This document shows positions 55,963 to 64,000 of a stretch of DNA of 64,000 nucleotides, one piece after another (position 1 is the stretch's first letter; every line of letters starts with the position of its first letter). The position numbers and the translations under genes are program-made. Source of the DNA: Planctomycetota bacterium (GTDB taxonomy: Bacteria > Planctomycetota > UBA1135 > UBA2386); assembly GCA_020849665.1 (NCBI GenBank), contig JADLFX010000014.1:36603-100602 (forward strand). Direction: 5' to 3'. The notes under the pieces were generated by a model, which had not been told where the DNA came from, did no database searches, and saw only the letters and a list, made by a program, of their open reading frames with translations.

Positions 55963-57438
55963 TCAGCGGCGCAGGTGCAGGTAGAGGATCTCGGTCCGCG
56001 GTTGCGTCGCCGCTCCTCCCCCGCCGCGAGCCGCGCTCCCCTGCGGCGTCGCGAGCCCGCTCTGCGGTGTCACGCCCGCCTGGCGCTCCAGGGAAGGCAG
56101 CCTGGCCGCGAATTCGGGCAGGAAGTGGTACTGGGTCTGCCAGTTCACCCGGTTGCGCTCGGCGAACTCGCCGACCAGGCGCGCGTAGGCCTGGAGCTGC
56201 TCGCGGTCGCCCTGGATGGCGAAGATCCGGTCGCCGGTCTTGAGCTGCAGCGGCGGAGGCAGCGTCACCTGCGGCTGCGAACCCAGCCCCTGCAACAGGG
56301 ACCGGGTACGCGCGGCGGGAGCGTCATCGGCGTGTGCCACCTCGCGCCGCACCGGCTCCGCGTCGCGATCCAGGGACCTGGATTGAGGGAGGGTCAGCTC
56401 CTCGATCCGCGGCAGCATCGTGTTGGCGGTCCACGCGTAGCCGGTGGCGAGTCCCGGCTTGGCCTCGTCGTCCTTGCCGGCACGCCCACCGGGCCTGGTC
56501 TCGGCGCGTCCGAACCAGTACGCGCCCGGATCCTGGCGCAGCGTCTGACCCAGGAGAAGCGGGGCGAGGTCCACCTCGATGGTCGCGGGCAGGTCGAGGG
56601 AGAGGACGAGCTGGGGAGCGACACCGAGCTGGTCGCGCGGCGCGGCATCCGGGACGAGGCCGCCCTTGGTCTCGCTGCCGGGGACCCGCATGCGCTCGGC
56701 GGACGGCGGCGTGCCACGCGCCACGCCGGCACGCGCGGGCGCCGGCTGCGCGGCGCCCGCGGGCTCCTCGACCTGCTTGCGCCCTTCGCCGGCGTCCTGA
56801 CGCTCGTTCTCGCGCCGGCCCGGTGCCGCGGCGTTCGGCGTCGGCTGGGCGCCGGGCGGTGGTTCGGACTTGGGCAAGGCCGCGCCGGGCGCAGGGTTCT
56901 TGTCCTTGGCCTCGATCCCGTCGCGGGTACGGCCCTGTGCCTCCGCACCGATGCCGAACGGCGCCTCCAGCCGCTTCTCGTCCCCTTCCGCGGCCGGACG
57001 CAGGGCCAGGACCTCCTCCACACCCTCGATCCGATCCACGACGCGCGCGTCGCTGAGCGGAGCACGCGCGCTGCTCTCCTCGGCGGGCGCGTTCCGGCTG
57101 GCCGGCAACTGCCAGAGGACGAGCGCCGTGCCGACCAGGATCGTTGCGGCGGCCGCACTCATCAGGATCGGGAACCAGCGTTGGCCGCCGCGTGCGGCGG
57201 CGATGCGCGGCGGGGCGTCGAGCGCGCCCAACACCGCATCGGCGAACCCGGACGGGGCCTTGGGCTCGGGCGGCAGGGCGCGCAGACGCTGCACCGTGCG
57301 TCGATACGCCTCGGCGCGGGCCCGCAGCTCGGCGTCCGTCTCCAGCTCGCGTTCGAGCCGGGCGCGCTCCAGGGGCGTGAGCCGCCCGTCCACCCAGTCG
57401 GCGAAGCGCTCGTCCAATTCGTGGGGCTGGCGGTTCAT
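55963..57438 (-). CDS. Putative membrane anti-sigma factor with long extracytoplasmic domain
   Basis: 491 aa. The N-terminal helical segment LDERFADWVDGRLTPLERARLERELETD (shown here only by its ends: LDERFADWVD at about 8-17) resembles the anti-sigma domain of the RskA/RsrA type but has no zinc-binding His-x3-Cys-x2-Cys. A membrane helix lies at about 89-110 (ILMSAAAATILVGTALVLW). The external part of about 380 residues has a disordered Pro/Ala/Glu linker and a beta-rich end (LQLKTGDRIFAIQGDREQLQ). Its ATG overlaps the sigma gene stop by 4 bp. The external part would sense the signal. Confidence 0.78.
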   Translation of the reverse strand: MNRQPHELDERFADWVDGRLTPLERARLERELETDAELRARAEAYRRTVQRLRALPPEPKAPSGFADAVLGALDAPPRIAAARGGQRWFPILMSAAAATILVGTALVLWQLPASRNAPAEESSARAPLSDARVVDRIEGVEEVLALRPAAEGDEKRLEAPFGIGAEAQGRTRDGIEAKDKNPAPGAALPKSEPPPGAQPTPNAAAPGRRENERQDAGEGRKQVEEPAGAAQPAPARAGVARGTPPSAERMRVPGSETKGGLVPDAAPRDQLGVAPQLVLSLDLPATIEVDLAPLLLGQTLRQDPGAYWFGRAETRPGGRAGKDDEAKPGLATGYAWTANTMLPRIEELTLPQSRSLDRDAEPVRREVAHADDAPAARTRSLLQGLGSQPQVTLPPPLQLKTGDRIFAIQGDREQLQAYARLVGEFAERNRVNWQTQYHFLPEFAARLPSLERQAGVTPQSGLATPQGSAARGGGGAATQPRTEILYLHLRR

Positions 57439-58169
57439 CCCAGGAAGCCTCCCAGCTTTTCCTGCAGGAGCAACCGGCCGCGGTGGATGCGCGAGCGCAC
57501 GGTCCCCGGTGGGATCCCGAGGATCGCTCCGATCTCCTCGTACGAGAGGTCCTGGAGGTCGCGCAGGATCACGGCGCTCTTGAACTCTTCGGGCAGCTCG
57601 TGAATTGCCGCGTGCGCCGCGGCGACGAATTCGCGCTGGTGCACCTGCTCCCCGGGATCGCGGACCCTGGCCTCCGGCTCGATGTGCAGATCGTCGGTGC
57701 CGTCGATCGGCGCGTCGATCGAGAGGGTGGTGCGGCCGCGCTTGAGCGCCTTGCGGTGGCGCTGCGCACTGATGCAGGCGTTGGTGGTGATCTTGTGGAG
57801 CCAGGTGGTGAAGCGCGCGCGGCCGTCGAAATCGTTCAGGCCACGGAACACGCGCAGGTAGATGTCCTGCGACACGTCGGCGGCCGTGTCCCGGTCGCAG
57901 CGCAGCCAGCGTGTCACGAGGGCGAAGACCATGTCCTGGGTGTTCTCGACGAGCTGCCGGAACGCATCGCGATCACCACGCTGGGCACGCACCAGGATCT
58001 CGGCATTCGGATCCGGACCGTCCTCGGACGGTGGCTGACCGGTGGCCAACGGCAACGGGCGCAGAGGACGGGTCTCTCGCCCGGTGGTTCCTGGGCTCTG
58101 GAGGTTTTCGGGTCCGGACACTGGGGATCCGGCCGCGCCAAGGGGGCTTCCCTGCGGCCGCTCTGCCAT
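57435..58169 (-). CDS. ECF RNA polymerase sigma factor
   Basis: 244 aa. Region 2 lies at about 65-135 (DTAADVSQDIYLRVFRGL; RFTTWLHKITTNACI) and region 4 at about 185-240 (LPEEFKSAVILRDLQDLSYEEIGAIL-type helix pair; PPGTVRSRIHRGRLLL recognition helix). A Pro-rich N-terminal extension of about 50 residues is unusual. It is followed by its likely anti-sigma partner through a 4-bp overlap (ATGA), the standard arrangement. The 168-bp gap to the divergent small protein gene should contain an autoregulated promoter; I cannot define its motif. Confidence 0.92.
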   Translation of the reverse strand: MAERPQGSPLGAAGSPVSGPENLQSPGTTGRETRPLRPLPLATGQPPSEDGPDPNAEILVRAQRGDRDAFRQLVENTQDMVFALVTRWLRCDRDTAADVSQDIYLRVFRGLNDFDGRARFTTWLHKITTNACISAQRHRKALKRGRTTLSIDAPIDGTDDLHIEPEARVRDPGEQVHQREFVAAAHAAIHELPEEFKSAVILRDLQDLSYEEIGAILGIPPGTVRSRIHRGRLLLQEKLGGFLG

Positions 58170-58337
58170 CGCGTCCTCCGTGAGCAGCCATGCGCCACGA
58201 CCGGAGGACGTGCCGGCGCGGAGGATAACGGGTGCGTGCCATCGACGGATCGCTCCCTGCCGAACTTCCCGGCGCGGGATTGCCCGTGCCCGGATCGCCG
58301 GCTACGAACCCCGGCATCCGCCTAAGGAGTCCAGGAC

Positions 58338-58640
58338 GTGGCGATGCACAAGGACCTCTTCGTGTTCGACTGCCCCTGCTGCGGCAAGCGCATCGAGCTG
58401 GACGTCCGCAGCGGCAAGGCCCGCGCGGTCGACCCCAAGGAGAAGAAGGGCGCCGGCGACCTCGACCAGCTCGTCAAGGAGAGCCGCCAGGAGGGCCAGC
58501 GCCTCAAGGGCGCATTCGACCGAGCCAAGGAACAACAGGCCAAGGAGCGCGAGACGCTGCAGGACCTCTTCGGCAAGGCGGTCGAGGAGGCCAAGAAGGA
58601 CAAGGACAAGAAGCCCCCGAATCCATTCGACCTGGATTGA
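58338..58640 (+). CDS. Small cytoplasmic protein with CPCC motif and charged helical tail
   Basis: 100 aa from GTG 58338, with AGGAG 8 bp upstream; ATG 58344 is the alternative. It begins with a zinc-ribbon-like half site, FDCPCCGKRIELDVRSG (Cys12, 14 and 15 in the CPCC context). A Lys/Glu/Gln-rich helix (about 45-90) follows, then an acidic end, PFDLD. Only one Cys knuckle is present, so metal binding would need a dimer or partner. I do not know a function. Repeat copy 3 starts 6 bp after the stop. Confidence 0.72.
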   Translation: MAMHKDLFVFDCPCCGKRIELDVRSGKARAVDPKEKKGAGDLDQLVKESRQEGQRLKGAFDRAKEQQAKERETLQDLFGKAVEEAKKDKDKKPPNPFDLD

Positions 58641-58646
58641 CCCGAA

Positions 58647-58695
58647 GCGACTCTGAGCAATCTCGACGGTCGTGCTACGCCGGCGTAACACCGGC
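58647..58695 (+). repeat. Dispersed hairpin repeat, copy 3
   Basis: Carries the same core (CTGAGCAATCTCGACGGTCG) and GTGCTACGC-CG-GCGTAACAC (58672-58691), a 9-bp stem with one C-A mismatch. The sixth pair is A-T here and T-A in copy 2, a compensatory change. It sits between the small CPCC gene and the convergent M28 peptidase gene, in the sense of the former. Confidence 0.85.
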
Positions 58696-58715
58696 CGCCG
58701 CGCCTCCGCGGGCCG

Positions 58716-60092
58716 TCACCGGATGCTTGGCTGCGACGCGGCGGACTCTCCCTGGGGCAGCCGGAGGCGCTTGCGCTCCTCCTCGTTCCAGCGCGGCACG
58801 GTGCCGCCGCTCGCCAGGACCTTCGTCGCGGCGTGGAGTCCGCGCAGGACCCGCGCCATGTGCTCCGTGTCGATGCGGTCGACCTCGTCGTCAGGCTTGT
58901 GGTAGTCCGCGTGCAGGTGGCCGGCGCTCAGCGAGTGCGCCACCACGCCCTTGGCCGCGAGGCTGAAGTTGTCGCTGGCCTGGAAGAGCATCGCCTCCAT
59001 CGGAAACGCGACCACCTCGACGCCCTCGGCACGCAGGGCCGGCGCAACGATCGACTCGAGGTCCGAGAGGCCGCGCCCGGTGAGCCAGGCCTGGAACCGC
59101 TCGTTGGGCTTGGGCCGCCCCAGCATCTCGAGATTCAGGTTCGCGACGATCCGCTCCAACGGGAACGGCGGATCGTCGGCGAATGCACGACTGCCGATCA
59201 GCCCCTTCTCCTCGCCCGAGAAGAACGCGAACGTCACGCTGCGCGGCTGCGGCGTCCCGGCCAGCTTCTCGGCCAGCAGCAGGACCGCGGTGGTCCCCGT
59301 GGCGTTGTCGTCGGCCCCGTTGTAGATCGCGTCGTCGCCGTTCGGCGTGCCGATGCCGACGTGGTCGTAGTGCGCGGAGAGCAGGACGTGCTCCTCCGCC
59401 CGCTGCGTGCCGGGCAGCACGGCCACCACATTGCGCAGCTCCACCTCCACCGACTCGGGCTCGGGGATCGCGATCGTGGCGCGCAGCGCGCCCTCGGGCA
59501 GCACGCCCTTGCGCACCAGGAGCCACGGCGCACCGCCGCGCCCGCCGCGCGCCAGCCGGGTCACCGCCTTGGCGTGCGCCTGCCACACGGCCCCGTCCTC
59601 CGGAACCTCCAGGAAGAGCGGCCGGCGCTGCGCCGCGCCCTGCTGCGCCCCGCGCCGCGCCAGCTGCGCGGGTCCCGCACGTTCGACCTCGGTGTCGCGC
59701 ACCTCGTAGGCACGCCCCACCCGGAACACGCGCACGTCCTGGTCGGGTCGCAGCACCAGTTCCTTGCCATCCGGCCCGGTCACGCGCACGGCGATCCCCG
59801 CCTGCGCCAGGCGCGCAGCCGCCTTGCGATAGGTGTGGAAGTACGACCCACCCTTGCCCCCGGGCTGCACTCCCGCGGCCTTCAGACGGGCCACCAGGAG
59901 CTCGGCCGCCCGGTCCAGTTCGGGGCTCGGGGTGTCCCGCCCCGCCATCGCGTCGCTCGCCAGTTCCTGCAGAGTCGAGGCCACCCGCTCCTTGGCCAGG
60001 GGATCGGGGATCCGCGCCGCGCCCGGGCTTTGCCCGACCCCACGGACCGCGACCAGGAGGAGCACAACGGCACAGCCGACGATCCGGATCAT
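58716..60092 (-). CDS. Exported M28-family zinc aminopeptidase
   Basis: 458 aa from ATG 60092. The signal peptide covers about 1-21 (VVLLLVAVRGVGQS). A PA-like insert lies at about 75-200. The M28 core has SAHYDHVG (first zinc His and Asp), NGADDNATG (bridging Asp), FSGEEKGLIGS (catalytic Glu and ligand Glu), LNLEMLGRP and HADYHKPDDEVD (last zinc His). The active site appears complete, so it should remove N-terminal residues from peptides outside the cytoplasm. Its ATG overlaps the larE stop by 4 bp. Confidence 0.93.
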   Translation of the reverse strand: MIRIVGCAVVLLLVAVRGVGQSPGAARIPDPLAKERVASTLQELASDAMAGRDTPSPELDRAAELLVARLKAAGVQPGGKGGSYFHTYRKAAARLAQAGIAVRVTGPDGKELVLRPDQDVRVFRVGRAYEVRDTEVERAGPAQLARRGAQQGAAQRRPLFLEVPEDGAVWQAHAKAVTRLARGGRGGAPWLLVRKGVLPEGALRATIAIPEPESVEVELRNVVAVLPGTQRAEEHVLLSAHYDHVGIGTPNGDDAIYNGADDNATGTTAVLLLAEKLAGTPQPRSVTFAFFSGEEKGLIGSRAFADDPPFPLERIVANLNLEMLGRPKPNERFQAWLTGRGLSDLESIVAPALRAEGVEVVAFPMEAMLFQASDNFSLAAKGVVAHSLSAGHLHADYHKPDDEVDRIDTEHMARVLRGLHAATKVLASGGTVPRWNEEERKRLRLPQGESAASQPSIR

Positions 60093-60901
60093 GGCAGGAC
60101 CTCGTTCATGGCCCCGGCCCGATAACCGAGCAGATCGAGGGCGACGTAGGTGTAGCCGGCCTTGGCGATTCCGGCCTGGATGGCGTGGCGTTCCGCCAGC
60201 GCACGCGGCAGATCCTCGGGCAGGAGCTCGACCCGGGCCACCGTGTCGTGGTGGCGCACGCGGAACTGCCGGTAGCCGAGGTTGCGCAGCACCGCCTCGG
60301 CGGCGGCCAGCCGCGCCAGCAGCGCGGCGTCGACGGGCGTGCCGTACGGCACGCGCGACGCAAGGCAGGCGAACGCAGGCTTCTCGGCGGTGCCGAGGCC
60401 GTGGCTGCGACTGAAGCGGCGCACGTCCGCCTTGCTCAGGCCCGCCTCGGCCAGCGGCGCCCGAACGCCATGCGCGCGGGCCGCGGCTCCGCCCGGACGG
60501 TGCTCCGCCAGATCGTCGGCGATCGCGCCGTAGAGCACCGGCCACCCGGCCTCCGGCCGCCCGGCCAGCGCGGCCGCCAGCGTGACGAAGAGCTCGTCCT
60601 TGCAGTGGAAGCAGCGATCCGGCGCGTTGCGCCGGTACTCCGCGCGCGCCAGCTCGCGCGTGCGCACCAGCTCGTGACGCAGGCCGTGCGCCGCACAGAA
60701 CGCGCGCGCCTCGGCCAGCTCCTCGTCCGGCAACGAGGCCGACACGGCGGTCACGGCCAGGACCCGCTCGCCCAGCGCGAGCCGGCAGGCGAACACCAGC
60801 GCCGCCGAGTCCACGCCGCCGGAGAACGCCACCACCGCGCCCGGCAACGCACGCAGCGCCGCGAGCAACGCCTCGATCCGGGTCTCGTAGCCGTCGGCCA
60901 T
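60089..60901 (-). CDS. larE: LarE-family ATP-dependent sulfur transferase
   Basis: 270 aa from ATG 60901. PP-loop SGGVDS (27-32), RCFHCKDELF with Cys97 and Cys100, and AFACLASRVPYG with Cys179 at the place of the sacrificial Cys of Lactobacillus LarE. Having three cysteines points to the clade thought to hold a [4Fe-4S] cluster that carries the sulfur, and so to be catalytic. LarE helps build the nickel-pincer cofactor with LarB and LarC; neither is in this window. It is 31 bp downstream of the amidohydrolase gene and overlaps the M28 gene. Confidence 0.9.
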   Translation of the reverse strand: MADGYETRIEALLAALRALPGAVVAFSGGVDSAALVFACRLALGERVLAVTAVSASLPDEELAEARAFCAAHGLRHELVRTRELARAEYRRNAPDRCFHCKDELFVTLAAALAGRPEAGWPVLYGAIADDLAEHRPGGAAARAHGVRAPLAEAGLSKADVRRFSRSHGLGTAEKPAFACLASRVPYGTPVDAALLARLAAAEAVLRNLGYRQFRVRHHDTVARVELLPEDLPRALAERHAIQAGIAKAGYTYVALDLLGYRAGAMNEVLP

Positions 60902-60932
60902 CGCGGGCGCAGAGACTAGCGCCGAACGACAC

Positions 60933-62534
60933 TCAGGGGGTGTGGACGACACGTCCCCCCACCACCGTCGCCAGCACCCTGGCGGAGCGGATCTCGTCCT
61001 CCGGGCAGCTCAGGAGGTCGCGGTCGAACACCGACAGGTCGGCACGCTTGCCGGCCTCGATCGTGCCCAGTTCGCGCTCCAGGAACGCCGCATGGCAGGC
61101 GTCGAGGGTGAACCCCCGCAGCGCCTCCTCACGGCTGAGGATCTGGTCGCGGCGCAGCGGCTCGGCACCCGGCCCGGGTCGCGTGGTCACCGCCGCGTAC
61201 AGTCCCAGCCGCGGGTCGTGCGACTCGACCGGGAAGTCCGATCCGAACGCCACCGGCAGACCCAGGGCCAGGAACGAGCGCCATGCGTACGCCCCGAGCA
61301 CGCGCTCGGGTCCCAGGCGCTCCGGCGCCCACGGCATGTCCGAGGTCAGGTGCGTGGGCTGCATCGAGGGCAGCACCGCGAGCTCCCGGAAGCGCACGAA
61401 GTCTGCTGCAGCCACCACCTGGGCGTGCTCGACCCGGAAGCGCGCGCCCTCCCGGCCGTCCGGGAAGGTCGTGGCCGCGAACGCGTCCAGCACCTCGCGG
61501 TTGGCGCGGTCGCCGATCGCGTGCACGCAGAGCTGGAAGCCGGCGTCGGCACACAGCTGCGCCACCTGCTGGACGCGCGCGCGCGGAGCGATCATCAGGC
61601 CCTTGAACCCGGACCGGTCGCTGTACGGCTCCAGGAGCGCGGCGCCGCGCGAGCCCAGCGCACCATCGGCGTAGCCCTTCACCGCGCGCACGATGAGGAG
61701 CTGGTCGGGCGTGGCCCAAGGCCCCTTGCGGATCTCGGCCTCGGCCGACTCCGGCAGCATCACGTACACGCGCAGCTTCAGTTCGCGGCGCGAGTGCAGC
61801 TCGCGGTAGAGCGCCACGTCCTCCGGCGGGACGCCCGCGTCGTGCACCTGCGTGAGCCCCGCCGCCACGCACGCGTCCAGCGCGGCACGCAGCCGGCGCA
61901 GGCGCTGGTCGCGCGTCGGCGCGGGCAGATGGCGCTGCACCAGCCCCATCGCCGTGTCGACCAGGACGCCGGTAGGCCGCCCCTGCTCGTCGTGCACGAT
62001 CTCGCCGCCCGACGGTGCCTTGGTGACCTCGCTGACGCCGCAGATCGCCATGGCCCGAGCGTTGGCGAGGGCGGCGTGCCCGTCGATGCGCGTGAGCAGC
62101 ACCGGGTGGTCGGGGAGGGCCGCGCTCAGCGCGGCGTGGCTCGGGAACGCCTTCTGGTCCCAGTCGTTCTGGTCCCAGCCGCGGCCCAGGATCCACTCGC
62201 CCTTGGTCGTGGTCCTGGCGCGCTCCGCCACGCGCGCCACCACCTCCGCGAAGCTGCGCGTGCCCACGAGGTCGACGGTCTCCAGTCCGGCGCCCAGCCC
62301 CATGACGTGCGCGTGGGCATCGACCAGGCCCGGGTACACGTGCGCGCCACGCAACGCGAGCACGCGCGCGCCCTCGGGCGCAGGCGTGCCCGGCGGCTGG
62401 ATCCGTCCCCCGCGCACGACCACGGGGCCGCGCCAGGTCGCGGAGGTGCCGGTGTGCACCGTGGCGCCGTCCAGGACGAGGTCCTGCGGCGCGGCCAGGG
62501 CGGCGAGGAGCAGGAACTCAGAGAGCACGGTCAT
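60933..62534 (-). CDS. Exported amidohydrolase, YtcJ-like
   Basis: 533 aa. A short signal peptide (about 1-16, FLLLAALAAPQ) suggests export. The metal site of the amidohydrolase superfamily includes VDAHAHVMG, the later His in CVHAIGDRANRE and EHAQVV, and the Asp in FGSDFPVE. ILGRGWDQNDW and GYADGALGSRGA are typical of the YtcJ/N-substituted formamide deformylase-like group. The substrate is unknown. Its start overlaps the end of the nucleotidyltransferase gene by 17 bp, so the four leftward genes (nucleotidyltransferase, amidohydrolase, larE, M28) look like one operon. Confidence 0.88.
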   Translation of the reverse strand: MTVLSEFLLLAALAAPQDLVLDGATVHTGTSATWRGPVVVRGGRIQPPGTPAPEGARVLALRGAHVYPGLVDAHAHVMGLGAGLETVDLVGTRSFAEVVARVAERARTTTKGEWILGRGWDQNDWDQKAFPSHAALSAALPDHPVLLTRIDGHAALANARAMAICGVSEVTKAPSGGEIVHDEQGRPTGVLVDTAMGLVQRHLPAPTRDQRLRRLRAALDACVAAGLTQVHDAGVPPEDVALYRELHSRRELKLRVYVMLPESAEAEIRKGPWATPDQLLIVRAVKGYADGALGSRGAALLEPYSDRSGFKGLMIAPRARVQQVAQLCADAGFQLCVHAIGDRANREVLDAFAATTFPDGREGARFRVEHAQVVAAADFVRFRELAVLPSMQPTHLTSDMPWAPERLGPERVLGAYAWRSFLALGLPVAFGSDFPVESHDPRLGLYAAVTTRPGPGAEPLRRDQILSREEALRGFTLDACHAAFLERELGTIEAGKRADLSVFDRDLLSCPEDEIRSARVLATVVGGRVVHTP

Positions 62535-63471
62535 CGCAGCGGATCTCCATGTCCGGGGTCAGGATCGCGTTGCTGTAGTCGCGGGCGCGGTGCAGGACGA
62601 CGTGCGGGAACACCAGGACGTTGCGGAGCTGCACCGGCGTCTCGACGACGACTCCGTCCATGAGCACGCAGCGGTCGAGGCTGGCGCCTTCGTGCACCCG
62701 CACGCCCTCGCCGAGCTGGTTGCGCTGGCCGCTCTTGTCGAGCAGGTAGAGGTTGAGCTCCAGCAGGTCGCGCGGGAACGACAGGTTGAGATCGGCGCGG
62801 ATCACGTCGGCCGAGTCCACCCGGTATCCGTCGTCGATGAAGATCTGGATCGAGTCGGTGATCTCGTACTCGTCGCGCAGCGCGGTGCGCGGCGTGCGCC
62901 GCACCGCGTCGAAGAACGCCGGGTCGAAGAGGTAGATGCCGCAGCCCTTCACGTTGGTGCGCGGATGGCGCGGCTTCTCGATCACCCGGGTCACCCGGCC
63001 GTCCTTGCCGGCCATCACGATGAAGTTGCGCCGGATGGCCTCCGGATCGGGTTCGGTCTTCACCGCCAGCACCCCTGCGGCACCGTCGCGCAGCCGCTGG
63101 ACCATCGAGCCGAGGTTCTCGGTCTCGAAGAAGATGTCGCCCAGGAACAGGAAGAACGGCCGGTCGACGTGGCGTTCCAGCCGCGATACGGCGTGCGCGA
63201 TCCCCAGGGTCTCGCCTTGCTCGACGTACTTGAGACGCACGCCGTAGCGCGACCCGTCGCCGAGCGCGCGCACCACCTCGTGCCCCAGGTGGCCGATCAC
63301 CACGACCACGTCGCGGATCCCGAGCTGCGCCATGGTCTCGAGCTGGTGCACCAGGAGCGGCCGCCCGCCCACCGGGAGGATCGGTTTGGGGTAGCTCTCC
63401 GAGAAGGGCAGCATGCGCGCGCCCTTGCCGGCGGCGAGCACCACGCCCATCAGGCCTGCTGCCTCGTTCAT
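62518..63471 (-). CDS. Sugar-1-phosphate nucleotidyltransferase, GlmU/RmlA-like
   Basis: 317 aa from ATG 63471. The nucleotide-binding start is VVLAAGKGARMLPFSESYPK, with KPILPVGGRPLL next, FFLFLGDIFF for the metal-binding Asp, and VIEKPRHPRTNVKGCGIYLF. A C-terminal part (about 250-317) looks like a short left-handed beta-helix cap (VRVHEGASLDRCVLMDGVVV). It would activate a hexose-1-phosphate with an NTP for surface glycans. The exact sugar cannot be told. It heads the leftward four-gene unit. Confidence 0.9.
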   Translation of the reverse strand: MNEAAGLMGVVLAAGKGARMLPFSESYPKPILPVGGRPLLVHQLETMAQLGIRDVVVVIGHLGHEVVRALGDGSRYGVRLKYVEQGETLGIAHAVSRLERHVDRPFFLFLGDIFFETENLGSMVQRLRDGAAGVLAVKTEPDPEAIRRNFIVMAGKDGRVTRVIEKPRHPRTNVKGCGIYLFDPAFFDAVRRTPRTALRDEYEITDSIQIFIDDGYRVDSADVIRADLNLSFPRDLLELNLYLLDKSGQRNQLGEGVRVHEGASLDRCVLMDGVVVETPVQLRNVLVFPHVVLHRARDYSNAILTPDMEIRCDDRAL

Positions 63472-63616
63472 GCCGGGGAGGCTACGGAAGCGGCGGCGTG
63501 CGGGCCATCGCAGCGCTCCCCAGGGCGACGCCGCCTCGCCGGCAGACTGCCCGGCGCCGCACGCGACCGCGCGATGCGGATCCCGCCCGCACCCCCCAGG
63601 CCGAGCCCCGGGGCTC

Positions 63617-64000
63617 CTAGTGCGGCACCAGCAGCGCCCCCTCGCTGAGGCGGAACGAGCCGAGGCCGAGCCGGGGGTCGCCGACCAGCCACTGGCAGGT
63701 CGTGATCCCGCCCTTGAGCCCCGGATCGGGGGGGATCGGGAACGGCACGATGGCCGTGCCTGTGGCCGAAGTGTAGGTCGGCACACTCAGCAGGGGGTTC
63801 ATCAGCAGGGAGCAACCGGGCAGGCCGTACGAACCGAGACCGTGCGGCAGGGGGAGCGAGCCCCACGCCATCCTGCTGTCGCCGATCGCCAGCACCGCGG
63901 GCACCGAGGCCTGGGCCTGCGAGAGCTGGATCCCGAATCCCGCGTTCCCCAGGGACGGCGCACCCAGCGCGTCGCAGAGCGGCGTCTGGCTGGTGCAGCC
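63617..64000 (-). CDS. C-terminal part of a surface-type protein, N-terminus beyond the window
   Basis: 127 residues of an open frame entering from the right edge and ending at TAG. It is rich in Gly, Leu and Pro with paired cysteines (GCTSQTPLC, PGCSLL, TTCQW), and short beta-strand units such as GNAGFGIQL, LPLPHGLGSYGLPGC and ITTCQWLVGDP. I associate this pattern (G-N-x-G-F, LPLP, GLPGC, QW-x-V-x-DP, L-S-x-A-L) with the C-terminal end domains of large exported planctomycete proteins. The in-frame GTG at 63904 is not needed as a start because the frame is open to the edge. Function unknown. Confidence 0.65.
   Translation of the reverse strand, partial: GCTSQTPLCDALGAPSLGNAGFGIQLSQAQASVPAVLAIGDSRMAWGSLPLPHGLGSYGLPGCSLLMNPLLSVPTYTSATGTAIVPFPIPPDPGLKGGITTCQWLVGDPRLGLGSFRLSEGALLVPH

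Noticed and set aside
48491..58695. CRISPR-like interpretation of the three similar repeats
   Set aside because: Copies are kilobases apart, in both orientations and at gene ends, with no spacers of regular length and no cas genes.

Overview
The window is a very GC-rich, gene-dense stretch of a diderm bacterial chromosome. Outer-membrane machinery is present: a TolC-type exporter, a secretin, an Mla-like lipid ABC system and many lipoproteins. Several traits fit the Planctomycetota or a neighbouring deep lineage: sigma factors with long C-terminal extensions, large TPR lipoproteins, exported peptidase and glycosidase genes with separate control regions, and at the right edge a repeat-type C-terminal domain I associate with planctomycete surface proteins. 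This placement is inference; no 16S or ribosomal-protein phylogeny is possible here apart from rpsO. Most of the very long open frames opposite real genes are GC-driven shadows and were left out.

Layout. 1-2662: a metal/drug RND-type efflux operon (Cys-rich leader protein, TolC-like lipoprotein, truncated HlyD/CusB adaptor). 2773-6200: quinone oxidoreductase, then an ECF sigma factor fused to a membrane anchor and carboxypeptidase-regulatory-like domains. 6230-12741: a leftward cluster of fatty acyl-CoA genes (thiolase, 3-hydroxyacyl-CoA dehydrogenase, two acyl-CoA dehydrogenases) with SppA and a NYN-domain protein. 12975-17304: endonuclease III, a ZIP-like transporter, tRNA-Ala(CGC), a MinD/FlhG-like ATPase, an HU-family protein and a nitrilase-family amidase. 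17318-21391: a primary-like sigma-70 factor, an anchored exported protein, and Mrp translationally coupled to a DUF1858 CxxC protein.

21486-31396 is the most striking block. A giant (about 1930 aa) membrane-bound sigma-54 activator lies directly upstream of a short OmpH-like protein, a secretin lipoprotein and a GspK-like pseudopilin. The gap between activator and targets holds a close match to a sigma-54 -24/-12 promoter, preceded by three small dyads. Together they look like a self-contained, one-component-controlled secretion or pilus-like module.

31640-36706: PNPase with an Arg/Gly-rich tail, a structured leader, rpsO, a lipoprotein and QueC. 36780-39650: a large Ig-like lipoprotein. 39789-43205: an Mla/MCE-type operon whose four genes all overlap by 4 bp, with a STAS-MlaE fusion. 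43411-48500: two coupled TPR proteins. 48547-52258: tryptophanase-like lyase, NRDE-family protein and an MFS exporter. 52651-58640: six-hairpin glycosidase-like protein, an anti-sigma/ECF sigma pair and a small Cys-motif protein. 58716-64000: M28 peptidase, LarE, amidohydrolase, sugar nucleotidyltransferase and a truncated surface-type protein.

Three copies of an apparently undescribed 45-50 bp hairpin repeat sit at the 3' ends of unrelated genes (48491, 50091, 58647). One hairpin pair is compensated between copies, and in two genes the repeat itself supplies the stop codon.
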